Shown: positions 42,698 to 55,200 of the stretch, piece by piece
Layout of the letters: every line of letters begins with the position of its first letter
Position numbering within the stretch: position 1 is the first letter of the stretch
Assembly (NCBI GenBank): GCA_016929595.1
Contig: JAFGIN010000017.1
Coordinates: forward strand, 1-64,000
Origin: Chitinispirillaceae bacterium
GTDB taxonomy: Bacteria; Fibrobacterota; Chitinivibrionia; Chitinivibrionales; Chitinispirillaceae
Direction: 5' to 3'
Length of the DNA: 64,000 nucleotides
Translations under genes and position numbers: made by a program
Notes under the pieces: generated by a model
Seen by the model: only the letters and a program-made list of their open reading frames with translations
What the model was told of the DNA's origin: nothing
Database searches by the model: none

Positions 42698-45600
42698 TGC
42701 AAAGGACAGGCAGCACATTGTACGATATTATTCTCTTTACCGGAGATGGGCTCGATAAGCTGGGGTTATGTCTCTGTGAAGCCTCCCAGCTTTCGGAGCT
42801 GTACGCCAGATTGGGTTGGAAGCTCGATCTGGATGAATCGACTGTTAAAAATATTGTAAAGTTAGGTGAAAGCCCGTTTGCTGAGGTCAGTGAGGACCTT
42901 ATCGCTTTAATAGAAACGCTCAGAGCTGATGATATTGACTGGAAGCAGACAGGCAAAGATGCAATCGCTTTAGGAAAGGCGATCGTACCGGTATACGAGA
43001 GTATCAAAGGTTTTATTGACGCATTAAACTCAGCATCAGATCTTGCAGATAACCCTAATTGGGACAGAGATATATTCTTTAGAGAATTGCTTGATCTTCT
43101 TACCATGCAGCTTATCAGGTCACTTAATCAGCGGGTGTATTATTCACTGATGCTGCTAGGTGTCTTTGATATTGAATCTATCGATTTTTCATCTGAGCCC
43201 CAAGAACTTAGAAACGTAAGAATCAATTATGAGCGATGTACGGTATCCTATGAACGCATAGGTCTGCTATTCAGTGATCCACGACAACTTTTTACAGACG
43301 CTTATGGATGGGGGACAACACAATTTCGAGGTGAAAAACTACTTAATAATTTCGGACAGTTCCTGAAATCTTTTGGTTGCAAAGCATCATCAGGAATGCT
43401 TTCTGAGGCTTTTGAGACAAGAGTACTCGGAACAGCTTACGATGTAAACAATACGATGCCGCAGTTGATTATTGATCTGTGCGATTCATTTTTAGAGACC
43501 GGAATATCAGCTGGTCTTTCTCTCTTTGAATTACGGAGTGATAATGCAGTAAACAACAATAGCGGTATAGGATTTTCGCCTATTATTGATGGTAAATTCA
43601 GCAACGAGCTCGCAGTCGCTGAAAACTGGCTTTTTAATGTAGCAGCAAACTTCAATATGGAAGGAATGCTGGTTGTAACAAAACGCCCTGCACAACGATG
43701 GAATATAGCCGGTAATGCTATTCCGTCGGGAAGTCTTGTTTTTACTCTTAAACATCGAAATGATGATGATCGTGATATTCCACTTATCTCTTTAACCGAA
43801 AAAAACGGCTTGTTCTGCAAGGAAATTGCATTCTCCGCAGGAGTGGAATTTAACGGAACCGACTTTTTACCCCTGTTTGAAGCTGCGATAAAAGGCGGGG
43901 TGGTCCGCCTGAAGATAAACTCTGATAGTGACGGATTGATCGGATCGCTTCTTGCATCCGTTCCTGAGATTGAGATGCTTTTTGATCTGACAATAGGATA
44001 CAGCGAATCAAAGGGGATCTATTTTGATGGTGGTGTCGGTCTTTCCAAAACATTTACAATTCGAAAACAGCTCGGACCGTTTTTTCTTGATTCATTTACT
44101 TCAGCAGTTAAAGCCGAAGCCACAAACGTTTCTCTGACTGCAGCGGCAACAGGTGGACTTGAACTTGGACCTGTAAAGATGGTAATTCATAACGTTGGTA
44201 TTGCCATCAAGGTAGATTGGAGTGCGGATGCGGAAAAATCATTCCTTGGCGCGGCAAATATTGATATTGCATTTAAGAGGCCCGATGGTTTCGGTATTTC
44301 AATCGATGTCGGCGTGTTCAAGGCTTCAGGGTTCCTCTTAATTGAAGAGAACCGTTATATTGGTATGATTGAGATAACGGTTGCAGATTCATTCAGTTTG
44401 ATGGCACTTGGTATTCTGACGGAAGATAAGGGCACCTACTCGTTTCTGATACTGATTAATTGTCATTTTCCCAGTCCCATTGCGCTCGGAATGAATTTTT
44501 ATCTATCTGCAGTAGGTGGAATGGTTGGATATAACCGGGGGATGGATCCGGAAGCGATGAGAGCAGGTGTGCGCGCAGGAACGATCGAAAATGTTATGTT
44601 TCCGAAAGACCCGCTGAAGAATCTTCCAAAAATTATTGAAACGCTGGAATCCTATTATCCGTTCAGTAAAGATCAGTTTATCTTCGGGCCATTCTGTCAG
44701 ATAACCTGGAGTGTCCCGACGCTAATCAAGCTCAATATCGGCCTTCTGATTGAACTCCCCGATCCGGTGAGAATCGCAATTATCGGTACTCTCCATGCAA
44801 AACTACCCAAAGAAGATGCTGCAATTATCAGTCTAAACGCGGCTTTTCTGGGTTTGATTGATTTCAATGCAAAAATGCTTTCATTCGATGCCTCGATTTA
44901 TGATTCATATCTGGGATATGGCAAGCTGAAATTTTCTATCGAGGGTGATATCATATTCAGATTATCATGGGGGAAAAGAAAGGCATTTGTATATTCCATG
45001 GGTGGATTCCATCCTGCCTATAAAGTCCCGACAGATCTGGCAATACCCTCTAAAATAAAACGAATGACGATTACTATCTGGAAAGATAACCCAAAACTGG
45101 TGTTGACACATTATTTTGCCATAACTTCCAATACCGTTCAGTTTGGAGGAGCCCTTGATTTTCTCTATAAGAAATGGGGTTTCTCTGTTGAAGGCGGTTT
45201 ATGGCTTGATACGCTGTTCCAGTTCAGTCCATTCATGTTCATTGTCGATATCGGTGCAAAACTCGCGGTAAAACGCGGAAGTACCAACATCTGTTCTGTC
45301 GGTTTGGGCATGACACTCTCCGGACCGAATCCATGGCATGCGAAAGGATATGCGAAATTCAGTATCTGGATCGTCTCGTTTAAAGTTACATTTGACAAGA
45401 CATTCGGTGACAAACATGAGATACCATTGGAAGAGTCTACTGTACTCCCGCAATTTTTCGATGCTCTTGAAGATAGAGCCAACTGGAAAGGAACATCACT
45501 TGAGAAGTCAACCGGGGGTATACTGATATCCATTTATTCCAGTGACGCAGAGATCCCAGTTGTTGACAGCTGTGGCTATGTTGAGGTAAATCAGGAGGTG

Positions 45601-46155
45601 ATACCACTTGACTATGGTATCAACCGGTTTGGTACCACGATCCCCAGGGATGTTCAGAAAGTCAGAGTTACCGATGTCTGGATCGGAGAGAGAAAGACCG
45701 TAGCGTCTCCAACTCTTGTATCCGAAAATTTTGATGATTCAATGACTTATTTAATGACCGATTTTGCCAAAAGTCAGTTTACAGCGATGGCAGAAGATGA
45801 GAAATTGACGGCACCATCATATGAGCCGTTCAAAAGCGGTGTGAAAATACGAGATAATGACCAGCGTGATGAATACAGGGGAGTAGAGACTTCCTACACA
45901 CTTAATTACGAGCAGATTATCTGCGATGATCCAGATGTTTCAGGTGTTGCTGAAGGGCGGGGGTTGAGACAGTTTTCGCAGAATCTCTCAAAATTGACTG
46001 CAGCAGGATCGGTCAGCCGAAGCTCAGCTTCCCTGAAAAGAAAAAAACTCAGAACCACAAAGGCGACATCACGATCTTCAATGTTACCAGATAACGGAAA
46101 ACGGGTTTCCTGGGAAAAGAACATGATGGAAGCAGTTGCCAGAGGAGTTAAATAA
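42697..46155 (+). CDS. DUF6603-type large protein
   Basis: A 1152-residue protein. The ATG at 42697 overlaps the PLD stop by one base (TAATG) and has AAGGA nine bases upstream; an ATG at 42688 sits directly on the AAGGA and is less likely. The N-terminal about 230 residues are helical. From about 330 on, long amphipathic beta-rich segments follow with Gly-rich turns (VGVFKASGFLLIEENRYIG; GKRKAFVYSMGGFHPAYKVP), a pattern I associate with the uncharacterised DUF6603 family (from memory). No signal peptide or catalytic motif. The C-terminal 60 residues are basic and Ser-rich. Confidence 0.6.
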   Translation: MQRTGSTLYDIILFTGDGLDKLGLCLCEASQLSELYARLGWKLDLDESTVKNIVKLGESPFAEVSEDLIALIETLRADDIDWKQTGKDAIALGKAIVPVYESIKGFIDALNSASDLADNPNWDRDIFFRELLDLLTMQLIRSLNQRVYYSLMLLGVFDIESIDFSSEPQELRNVRINYERCTVSYERIGLLFSDPRQLFTDAYGWGTTQFRGEKLLNNFGQFLKSFGCKASSGMLSEAFETRVLGTAYDVNNTMPQLIIDLCDSFLETGISAGLSLFELRSDNAVNNNSGIGFSPIIDGKFSNELAVAENWLFNVAANFNMEGMLVVTKRPAQRWNIAGNAIPSGSLVFTLKHRNDDDRDIPLISLTEKNGLFCKEIAFSAGVEFNGTDFLPLFEAAIKGGVVRLKINSDSDGLIGSLLASVPEIEMLFDLTIGYSESKGIYFDGGVGLSKTFTIRKQLGPFFLDSFTSAVKAEATNVSLTAAATGGLELGPVKMVIHNVGIAIKVDWSADAEKSFLGAANIDIAFKRPDGFGISIDVGVFKASGFLLIEENRYIGMIEITVADSFSLMALGILTEDKGTYSFLILINCHFPSPIALGMNFYLSAVGGMVGYNRGMDPEAMRAGVRAGTIENVMFPKDPLKNLPKIIETLESYYPFSKDQFIFGPFCQITWSVPTLIKLNIGLLIELPDPVRIAIIGTLHAKLPKEDAAIISLNAAFLGLIDFNAKMLSFDASIYDSYLGYGKLKFSIEGDIIFRLSWGKRKAFVYSMGGFHPAYKVPTDLAIPSKIKRMTITIWKDNPKLVLTHYFAITSNTVQFGGALDFLYKKWGFSVEGGLWLDTLFQFSPFMFIVDIGAKLAVKRGSTNICSVGLGMTLSGPNPWHAKGYAKFSIWIVSFKVTFDKTFGDKHEIPLEESTVLPQFFDALEDRANWKGTSLEKSTGGILISIYSSDAEIPVVDSCGYVEVNQEVIPLDYGINRFGTTIPRDVQKVRVTDVWIGERKTVASPTLVSENFDDSMTYLMTDFAKSQFTAMAEDEKLTAPSYEPFKSGVKIRDNDQRDEYRGVETSYTLNYEQIICDDPDVSGVAEGRGLRQFSQNLSKLTAAGSVSRSSASLKRKKLRTTKATSRSSMLPDNGKRVSWEKNMMEAVARGVK

Positions 46156-49100
46156 TGGGTGTCCAACTTAATGACCTTGCGGAATATAAATTCTATCCCT
46201 TCGTAAGAAGGGGATTGACTCTCAGTTATGAAACTGAAGATAATTTTGGAACTGGACCTGTCCAAGGTACTGCTCTCAATCCGATTGTACCAGCTGGGTT
46301 GGAGCTTGGAGTACTTGCACCCGGTGATGATGCTGTTGAACAACCGGTTCAAATAGAGAAAAATATTGGCATTGCAGCCCCTGTAGATGTTATCGGTATA
46401 GAAGCTGGTGCAATCATACGGACAATTCCCCGGGCTGGAATAACAAACTTTTGCGCAGACTTTCTGGCGGGAATTGAATTTTTTGATGAAGATTTTCCAT
46501 GGAGGTTTACTCCTGTCAAACATGATGAGCAGACACTGCGGTTGCGACCGTGGATTACACTGTTAGTTCTTAGTGATAATGAATACACGTTAAAAACGGG
46601 AAAAGATGGTAAAGTTCTATCGATCATTGATAGTGAAACCTATCTAAAGGTGATGCCGGATATCAAAGAATCATGGGCGTTTGCACACACACAGTTCGCA
46701 CCAGATGCAAACGGTAATTATGACACCGATTCCGATCTCAGTCTGTCGCGATTGTTATCTTCACGCAAAATGAAACCGGATACAGCTTATACGGCATTTA
46801 TAATACCCTCATTCGAAGCTGGAAGAAGAAGACTTCTTAACCTTCCTATGGACGGTGTTGACATTACGACTCCTGCATGGAGTAAAACCACGTCAGAACC
46901 CAATCTCTTTATGCCGCTATCTTTTCCAGTGTATTATCAGTGGAGTTTCTCCACCTCCCATTATGGCGATTTTGAAACCTTATGTGAAATAATAAAGCCG
47001 GATGTTGCGACAGATACACTGGGTAAGCGAGAAATGGATATTGGTAATGCAGCAGCACAGCTTGAGCTGGACCGGGAGTTTGATACAGTTGGTTTTGAAG
47101 GCTCGCTAAAACCAGTCAATTTCGAACGTGCGCCGAGAGTCGGTGGTGCCTTTGAAAACAGCCTTGTTGCATTGCTTTCAAAATCAGCTGATTTTGCAAA
47201 AAAAGGCTACCTGACATCGGTTGACGAGGACATAATGATTGTGCCTCCGGTATATGGTGCAACGTACCAACCTGAAGGTATGGCGATGACTGGGTGGTGT
47301 TCAACGCTCAATAAGGACCCGCGTAATCGTGCAGCAGCTTCTATTGGTGCAAAAATTGTTCGAAAAAACCAGGATCGATTCGTTGAGGAAGCCTGGGATC
47401 AGGTTGACGAGATAAATAAAAAAAATGAAGCTCTGAGAAACGCTGCATTTGTTGGAAAAATTTCCAATCTGTTGATGTGCAGGCATATTCATTCTCAGGA
47501 TGAAAATCGTAGGATTTCATTATCAAAAGTGTATCACTCCAGAATTCCGGCAGGAATGAACAGCACACTTAGCGAAGAGCTTCATGAATCAAACTGTCCT
47601 GATGCGGTAGTATCTCTGGCATTCAGAAAGAGTACAAGACCGACAAAAAGAATGTTGCTTTGTACCGAAAAAGAAGGTTCCAACTATTTTGAAAAAGCGC
47701 GTAAGGGAGCATTGTCAACTGCACCGGCAACTGCGAAGGATCCTGTATCAATGGATATTGGAGCCGTAACAAAACAGTTCGACAAGTGGGCTGTTAATCA
47801 CCGGGTGGTGACACTTGCAGTTACCGCTCTTTTTGATAAACTAAAAGAAGTTCCCAGCACCAGTTGGGATAATTTTATAAATGTCAGAAAGTTTCTGTCC
47901 AGTGATACGAATCAACCTGCAAACACTTCGAAAACAACCTATATGGAGATGGTTTCAAATATTACCTGGTCCTGGAAAACTGAACTAAACGGTAAAATGC
48001 ATTATGGAATCAGAATTAAAAGTGCCACTTATAAAAAATTTCTGGGAAGGATCTACGACAGATTTGAATATGAGAATTTCGGTATTCAGTTATGCAAAAA
48101 CACAGACATTCCGCAAAATGTGCGTGTTATTGAACGACGTCTCACTGAGGCAGATATCAATGCAATGGAAACCCGGATGAAGACAATTAATGCAGTGTAT
48201 AAAAGACAGAGCGATGATCCTGCTACTGATTTCAATAAGGATAATCGTAACGATTTCACGGCAGACCAGGATAACATAACCGCTATGTTGAATCCCAGAA
48301 GAGCCATGATGTATCTGCTGGAAGCTCAGTTCGGAGGGCCTGTTACAGCTGAAATGGCATACCCTGAGCTGGATATTGCTTTCTATAGAGAGCTTATCAA
48401 AGAGTCAAAAGATCTTATTATACCAAATTTTAATACCATAAAACAAAACTCTCTTTTGCTGCTCGAGACCAATACGCAGTTTGTTGAATCGGTCCTTGCA
48501 GGTGCCAATACCGAGATGGGTAAAGAACTCTTATGGAGAGAGTATCCTACCGATCGTAGAGGAAGTTATTTCAGAAAATTCTGGGACAAGCATGATGCAC
48601 TCGATGTAAACGAAACATATGATATAAAAAAAATAACCGGATGGAATTCAGCTCTTGGAGAGAATTCCGCAGACTTTCAGGCAGCTGCATTTGTTGTTCT
48701 GGTAGTAAGAGCAGACTTGTTCAAAGCCTTTCCTGATACGATAGTTTTTGCACTTGAAGCAGAAAAATCGCAAGCACTTAGAACTCCTGACTGGGATAAA
48801 AAACCTGTTTTTCCGAAATTCACTGCTGAAATTGAAGACGTTAAATTGTTTGCATTTAATCTAAAAGCTGACCAGGCAAAAGGCGGTGGCACAGCCGGGG
48901 AAGGATACTTCTTTTTGTTTCAGCAAAGACCGGGGCAGATGGAGTTCGGTCTTGATGCTCCGCAGCGCGATAATCAAGACGCAATTGTAGTGAATACTTC
49001 GGAAACAGAACTCAACGAACTTACATGGGCACATTTGGTCAATAATATAGATGAGCTACCTTCTCTGGAACACCTCAGGCTGTTTCAGCCAGACGGTGCC

Positions 49101-49226
49101 GTTACACTCCACGCAGCAAATTCGCTCAGAACAATGTGGCAGAATGGTAATGGCGGATCATTTGCAACAATGCTCATACAGCAACCAATAATCTATGCCC
49201 GACATGCAACAGATATACTTCCGTAA
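46155..49226 (+). CDS. Large uncharacterised protein (1023 residues)
   Basis: Unknown function. Its ATG overlaps the upstream stop by one base. No signal peptide, membrane segment or enzymatic motif. Notable blocks: FYPFVRRGLTLSYE near the start, LRPWITLLVLSDNEY (about 130-145), FPVYYQWSFSTS (about 257-268), IVPPVYGATYQP (about 365-376) and GEGYFFLFQQRPGQMEFGLD (about 919-938). The 'RPW-x-x-L-L-V-L' block is a recurring feature, as I recall, of uncharacterised proteins encoded beside DUF6603-like genes in other phyla; I could not check this. Confidence 0.85.
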   Translation: MGVQLNDLAEYKFYPFVRRGLTLSYETEDNFGTGPVQGTALNPIVPAGLELGVLAPGDDAVEQPVQIEKNIGIAAPVDVIGIEAGAIIRTIPRAGITNFCADFLAGIEFFDEDFPWRFTPVKHDEQTLRLRPWITLLVLSDNEYTLKTGKDGKVLSIIDSETYLKVMPDIKESWAFAHTQFAPDANGNYDTDSDLSLSRLLSSRKMKPDTAYTAFIIPSFEAGRRRLLNLPMDGVDITTPAWSKTTSEPNLFMPLSFPVYYQWSFSTSHYGDFETLCEIIKPDVATDTLGKREMDIGNAAAQLELDREFDTVGFEGSLKPVNFERAPRVGGAFENSLVALLSKSADFAKKGYLTSVDEDIMIVPPVYGATYQPEGMAMTGWCSTLNKDPRNRAAASIGAKIVRKNQDRFVEEAWDQVDEINKKNEALRNAAFVGKISNLLMCRHIHSQDENRRISLSKVYHSRIPAGMNSTLSEELHESNCPDAVVSLAFRKSTRPTKRMLLCTEKEGSNYFEKARKGALSTAPATAKDPVSMDIGAVTKQFDKWAVNHRVVTLAVTALFDKLKEVPSTSWDNFINVRKFLSSDTNQPANTSKTTYMEMVSNITWSWKTELNGKMHYGIRIKSATYKKFLGRIYDRFEYENFGIQLCKNTDIPQNVRVIERRLTEADINAMETRMKTINAVYKRQSDDPATDFNKDNRNDFTADQDNITAMLNPRRAMMYLLEAQFGGPVTAEMAYPELDIAFYRELIKESKDLIIPNFNTIKQNSLLLLETNTQFVESVLAGANTEMGKELLWREYPTDRRGSYFRKFWDKHDALDVNETYDIKKITGWNSALGENSADFQAAAFVVLVVRADLFKAFPDTIVFALEAEKSQALRTPDWDKKPVFPKFTAEIEDVKLFAFNLKADQAKGGGTAGEGYFFLFQQRPGQMEFGLDAPQRDNQDAIVVNTSETELNELTWAHLVNNIDELPSLEHLRLFQPDGAVTLHAANSLRTMWQNGNGGSFATMLIQQPIIYARHATDILP

Positions 49227-49241
49227 CAATGGGGAACAGCA

Positions 49242-52200
49242 ATGAGTAACGAAATACAGTCAATTTATGTCGATCCTCAAATAGCCAGGATCTATGAAGA
49301 TTTCAGGAAAATAGGCAGTGACACACCGATTCTACTCCAACCAGTCCGGTTGGAAACACGTTTTAAATGTGTCGATGTTCCCATGAGCATGAAACAGGGC
49401 GACTGGTGTATGGAACTGCTGTTTTCAATATCTTTGCAACTTGAAAGGGCATGTCTGCTCAATGATAACGCATATATTAACCATATCATGGCTATTATCG
49501 CCAAGCTTAAAGAGGTTATTTCTCTTCTTGAACAACAGCCTGATGTTGAGCTCCGCGTAAAGAGATCTATCACAATCTGGTATGGTATTATAAACAGGAA
49601 GGTTACAGCAATTGACACAAGAACAAAAAAAATAGTCGATAGGCTTTCTAGGGCACCGATTCTTGCACCATATGTTTCCAGACTCAATGAACTACGCCAG
49701 CAGCTTGATACTCAGCCTTCGGCTGTGCAAAAAGCCACGAAACTTATCGAGGACATTAAAAAACGGGCAATAGATTTTTCTAATACGCGACTTACTTATG
49801 TTAACAAAGTCGATAAAAAACAGAACCATATCATTATACAACAATATGTTCAGAAGCTTGAAGAAGACCTTAAAAGATTTTCCCAGCTCAGTGCGCAATT
49901 GGCAACCGTATCTAAAGCTGAAATCACCGCGTTAAATAATGCCTGGGGAACCGTCGGGTCACAATCTGGAGTGGTTTTGCTCGTATCAAAGAGTATTAAA
50001 AGTATTGATACACTGAAACGTTCCAATATCAGAACGAAAAACAGTTACTCCTGTGATATATACAAAGGGAAACTTGAGCGTGCGTTTGATCAGTTAAAAC
50101 AGATTATGGCGGATTTTAATCTGAAACGCAACCATGTTGAAAATACGTTAAAGATATCGCAGAACATTCTGGCCCGTGACCGCATTCAGGTGTATCTGAG
50201 GCTGGCATTGCACAGTTTTTATACACTCAATATCACATTGCAGTCAAAAGAACGGTTGCTCAACAAATCGCTTCTGGATCAGCATCTAAAAACAGCTCAG
50301 AGCGGAGTGCTGACACTAATTCGCTATATGAACTATGTGCAGCTGGTGTCAATAAATGATGTACGGACGATGAGAAAAGAAGTTGAATTGTTTTCCGAAT
50401 TGTCAAAGGTCATTTTCTCTAATACTAATATGACTGCTTTTAAATCCAGCATATCTGACAAGGTTACCAGGATAATATCGGGGCTCAGGAATGCACTTGA
50501 AAAAGTCTCCGGTTCACCTGTGTATTTGCGTATGACAGCTTCTGATTCGAAAAAATTTCAGTTCGTCTATCTCCCGGAAAATTTCAAAGAGCTGTGGGTA
50601 AGAATATATCCTGACTCCTGCAATGTGTCAACTCATCCGAGTCGTCTTACGCAGATAGAACTTGACAGAGGAATGGAGTTTCTGGAGTCATGGTACGATC
50701 TCTATGGTGCCGAAACAGAGCAGCAGGAATTATGGACACAGTTTGCCAAAAGTTTCAGCATAAACCGGGCTGCTTTTATTGTTCGTGAAGTTAACAGCCT
50801 TATTACAAATACCAATGATTTTAAAACATCCTGGCATAAATTGGTTGATGCTTGTATTATTGTTTTACATGAGGATGACAGGGATGAACAGGATAAGGCA
50901 TTCCAATCTATCGGAGAACATCTCAAATCCATTCTCAGTTTCTCCCCGATACAGGTAAGACGACTGGATAACTTGCTGGCAGCAATCTCTATACATGCCA
51001 AAGGCAATAAAACGAGAAGTAGCGTAATCTCTGGATATAAACAGACGGTTAAGCAAAAACCCATTGATTCAAGACGTTCAACGCAACAGAATCTCGAATT
51101 CAGACCGTATGGTTCGATCAGGAAAGATGATACGGAAACGGATGCGATTGCGATAAATCTGCCGGAACAGTTTGTAATGGTAACACAGCGTGGAGATCAG
51201 TATTGTCATATTCATGTTGGTAATCCGGTTGATAAAAAAATGTATGTAGGTTTTACCGATGGTGTACTGGATCCGCTTACTGGCAAATCAGAAGCTGAAG
51301 GGGTAGTTGAACCAGACGGAAAAGGAAATCTTGTTGTTAATGAAAAACTGCTCTGGATTGTTGATTTTGAAGCTGCGGTAAGAAAAGGTATGGCGGCAGC
51401 TTTGCCTCTTACAGAGCAGGATTATCAAATAGGGTTTGACAGGATTATTGTAACCGGTGTTACCTGCCATGCAAATACATCAAAAGAACTGAATGCACTT
51501 TTTGACACATTTCAGTTCTCTCCTGACGGCTGCTCAATTATTCCAGTTGGAACTCCTACCAATAATACTGATGAGAGCGCTACACCCTATAAAAACGGTA
51601 TGGAAGATCCACTAGACTGCTATGAAGATCTGTTTCAGGACAACACTCTTCAACCAGATTGCGATCTGATACGTCTGATGAAAGCACTGGGTCTGCAGGA
51701 GTCTTCTGTTTTCAATATACGAAACAATACAAGTGCAGATGCTGTTGCAGTGCAGGCGGTAAATACAGTTCTGTTTTCTGCCACACTTGGTCGGCTCTGT
51801 GAAGATGGAATGCATGCTTTTTTTACTCCGGAAACAATCGAACGGTTACGTGCATTTTTCACATACTACATTTCCGCCAGAGGAGTGTTACCTGCCTTTA
51901 GAGTTGGTTCTCAGCCCTATGGAGTGCTTCCTGTAAGCTCACTGAAGGATTATACCGTTGATGGTGAAGAATTTGATGCGTTGAAATTATCTTCTAATGT
52001 GCCAAATACAGATCAGGAACATGATATCCGTTTCCTTAAACTCGCTACTGAACTGATTAAAATATTCGGAAGAGAATGGAAAGAACTTGCAGAAAATAAT
52101 GTGAAAAACCTTTCACAACTCAGCGTATTCGAAGAACCGCAAAAAACTTTTATGGAGATGCTTGGACTGCATGCGACTTCTCTGACAACTGCTATCAGGC

Positions 52201-55200
52201 TTGTACTCAACAGCGCAAACCGTTCTTCACTTATCGATCATACAATATCGAAAAAAGCTATTCTTTCCGAGCTCATCGATGTATACCGGGCAGGCAGAGG
52301 TTTCTCCGATAAAATAGAGGCATCAAATAAATTCTACAAAGATTTCGGAGAATCCAATCTCTCCCGTCAGCAGCCACTCACAGAAGTGCGCTCAGCAAGA
52401 ATGCTTGATGATATTGCGGCCGAAGATCTGGGTGAACTCAGAGAGCTCAAATCACCTCAGGAACTTGCCGATGCGTTAAAAACTTTAGCATCTGCGGATG
52501 AGAAAAAATCATTTATTCTTTGGCTTTTGTATAACGGTATGCTTCGTACCTATCGAATGGCTGCAACCGACATGCTCTATCATTACGGACTTATCAGTAA
52601 AACGGTATGGCAGCGCAGTTCATCTCCAAACCATATGTATGTTAAAGATAAAGACGGAATAACGGTAAAGCAAAGTAAATGGGAACTGCTTTGGGACAGT
52701 TTTTCAAAAACAGTTAAATTCCACGAAAATCAGTGGTCATATAAAGATGCGACTCCTGATTCAAAAATAGTTTACAAACTTGTTGAAAATATTCCACCGG
52801 CTGATATCCTTTACACTCTGCTCAAAGATCGCCTGAACGAAACTAATGAGTTTGATACGGTATACAAAAGTATTCTTGAAGCTATTTACCGTGAATTAAA
52901 AGGATACTACAGGACAAAATTAAAACCAGATGTTGTTGTTCCCGGGACCATTACCGGCGTAAATACAGCGGATCTGAATGCCTCTCATGTTGCAGTTAAT
53001 CCAGATCTTCTAACACCGCGAACAGCTGAATTTATCAGAGGAACCGACAGGGGCGCTTTAATCGGAGGTTTGTCCGTTCGTGATATTTTTACGTATCCTA
53101 CCCAGAAGAAAATGAACGATATTGTAAAATCAAAGTTAAAAACATTTGTAGATAAACTGGAAGAAATGGTTGTCAACTCTGTATATCTTTCAGATCTGCC
53201 TGATGAACAAGTAAGAGATCTGGTAATGGAGCATCTTGATACGCTTGCCTATCGTCAGGATGCATGGCAGACAGGCCTGTTTATGAAAAGACTTGATGAT
53301 ATCAGAAAGGCTGATACCACAAAAATAGCTGTCGGGTCATATGGATGGTTGCTTAATGTGAAACGAAATCCGAATAAAAGCAAAACTCATTCGCAGGTTC
53401 TTCCCGCTTCACTTCAAGATAAAGAAGAGGGGGTATATCTCAACACTGATAATGAGTCGGAAGCAAAGGGATATCTTCTTACACCGTCAATAAATCATGC
53501 TGTCACGGCAGCAATTCTTAGAAGCGGGTACAAATCAAATGCTGCCTATTATGGAACTGGTGATGATAACAGGTTTGCGGTAAATCTCTCTTCCGAACGG
53601 ATAAGAAAGGCACTAGTGCTTCATCAGGGAATGAAAGAAGGACAGGAACTGGATGCTCTGATCGGATATCAGATAGAACGGTATCTTCATGAGGAATATA
53701 AACGCTCCAAAACAGAGTGTGATGCTCTTATTTATACATTGAGAGAAGTGTTCAGAAAAGAGATACAAGTAAGTGGTGAACATGCATCTTACAGCAACCG
53801 GGTTGTTGACGGTGATGCAGCGCTTGAATATGTCACATCAAAACTGGATAAGTCAGAGGATAAGATCGAACTGGGTACATTGCTCGCCGAAGATTTCATT
53901 TTAAAAAGGCGGTTTACTAAAATTCTCAACATAACAGAAAGTAAGCAGCAGGCACAAGCAGTGGGTAATGCACTGCAGCAGGCACGGGAAACTCTTGATG
54001 CTTATGGGGATCTGATTGTTTCCGAAGCGGTTTTTCAGCATGTCAGGGGAAACCATGTCCGTGCTGCATCTGTAATGGACACCGTAGCAAACGGAAATAT
54101 TCCTGACCGTTTCGAAATTGTTGAGTCGATTCATGAAGGAGAGCATATTCATACAAAAACCATTGCAATATTGCCTGCTCCGACACTGAATACATCATCA
54201 ATTACCGCCTCTGTTTCACCGGCACTAAATAACTTTGCCTCGCAGAAATTCGCTTCACTGGGAACACTGTCAATATCATACAGTCACAATGAAAATAGTG
54301 GCACCCTTACTTTTGATCAACTTGCCATGGCAGCAACCGATATACTACTTGCTGCAAAAGATACATCTGTACAGTTTATTGAATTGATCAGACGTAGAGT
54401 CGCATTTTATCTTAGGAACAGAAATCAGCTTGTTGAAGATGCTGACGTCGTAGTTGCTATTATAAATGAAGATGGCGAATCAGCAGCGGAGGAAATGGTC
54501 TTAATTGCACGTCACATACTGGAAGTGTTTAGAAAAACAAGAAGCTTGAGAGCAGAAGATCTGGAACCCTACTGTACCGTCTCAGATACACTGCTGCAAC
54601 TTCATCATGTGATAAGTGAAACAGCTGAAGCTATTAAAAACAGTGCTGTCGAGGTTCTTGATATATTAAATGATACATTACAGAATAATGACAGAGAAGT
54701 TCTTGATCAGGCGCTTCCGCTTCTATTTACACTCGGTTGTGCATCGGTAATTATCATGCCAATGCCTTCGGTGGAGAAACTCAGCAGAAACACCGTTGTT
54801 GCAGAGATTGAAAAGGTTGTAGCTTCATATGATGCAGTTAAGAAAAAACTTGATTCCATCGGAAGTATACTCAATAGTGATGCGTATGACGATGCTGCTG
54901 TACTGTCTGATCTGCAGAGTGTGGCAGACCACTTTTTTGGAGGTGATCTGAAGCTGATTCCCCAATACACCGTTTCTTTAACAGATGTAGAACTTTATGA
55001 AAAAAGCAATGATCTGCTGCAACACAGTGCAGCACAGACGATAGATATCAGCACTGTACTTGAACAGATTGCACAGGTAAAAGATTCGGTAAATTCCTAT
55101 TCGAAACTGCAGTTTTATACCGAAGATGTATTTTCGGAACCCGTAACTGCCGTCTTACAGACCCCCTACAGTAAAGGCGACTGCTGGGTTGGTCTTGAAA

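Noticed and set aside
42441-43106. 221-codon minus-strand frame across the PLD/DUF6603 junction
   Set aside because: Ser-rich shadow translation, antisense to two coupled genes.
45906-46523. 205-codon minus-strand frame across the DUF6603/1023-aa gene junction
   Set aside because: Antisense to a TAATG-coupled junction; no family resemblance.
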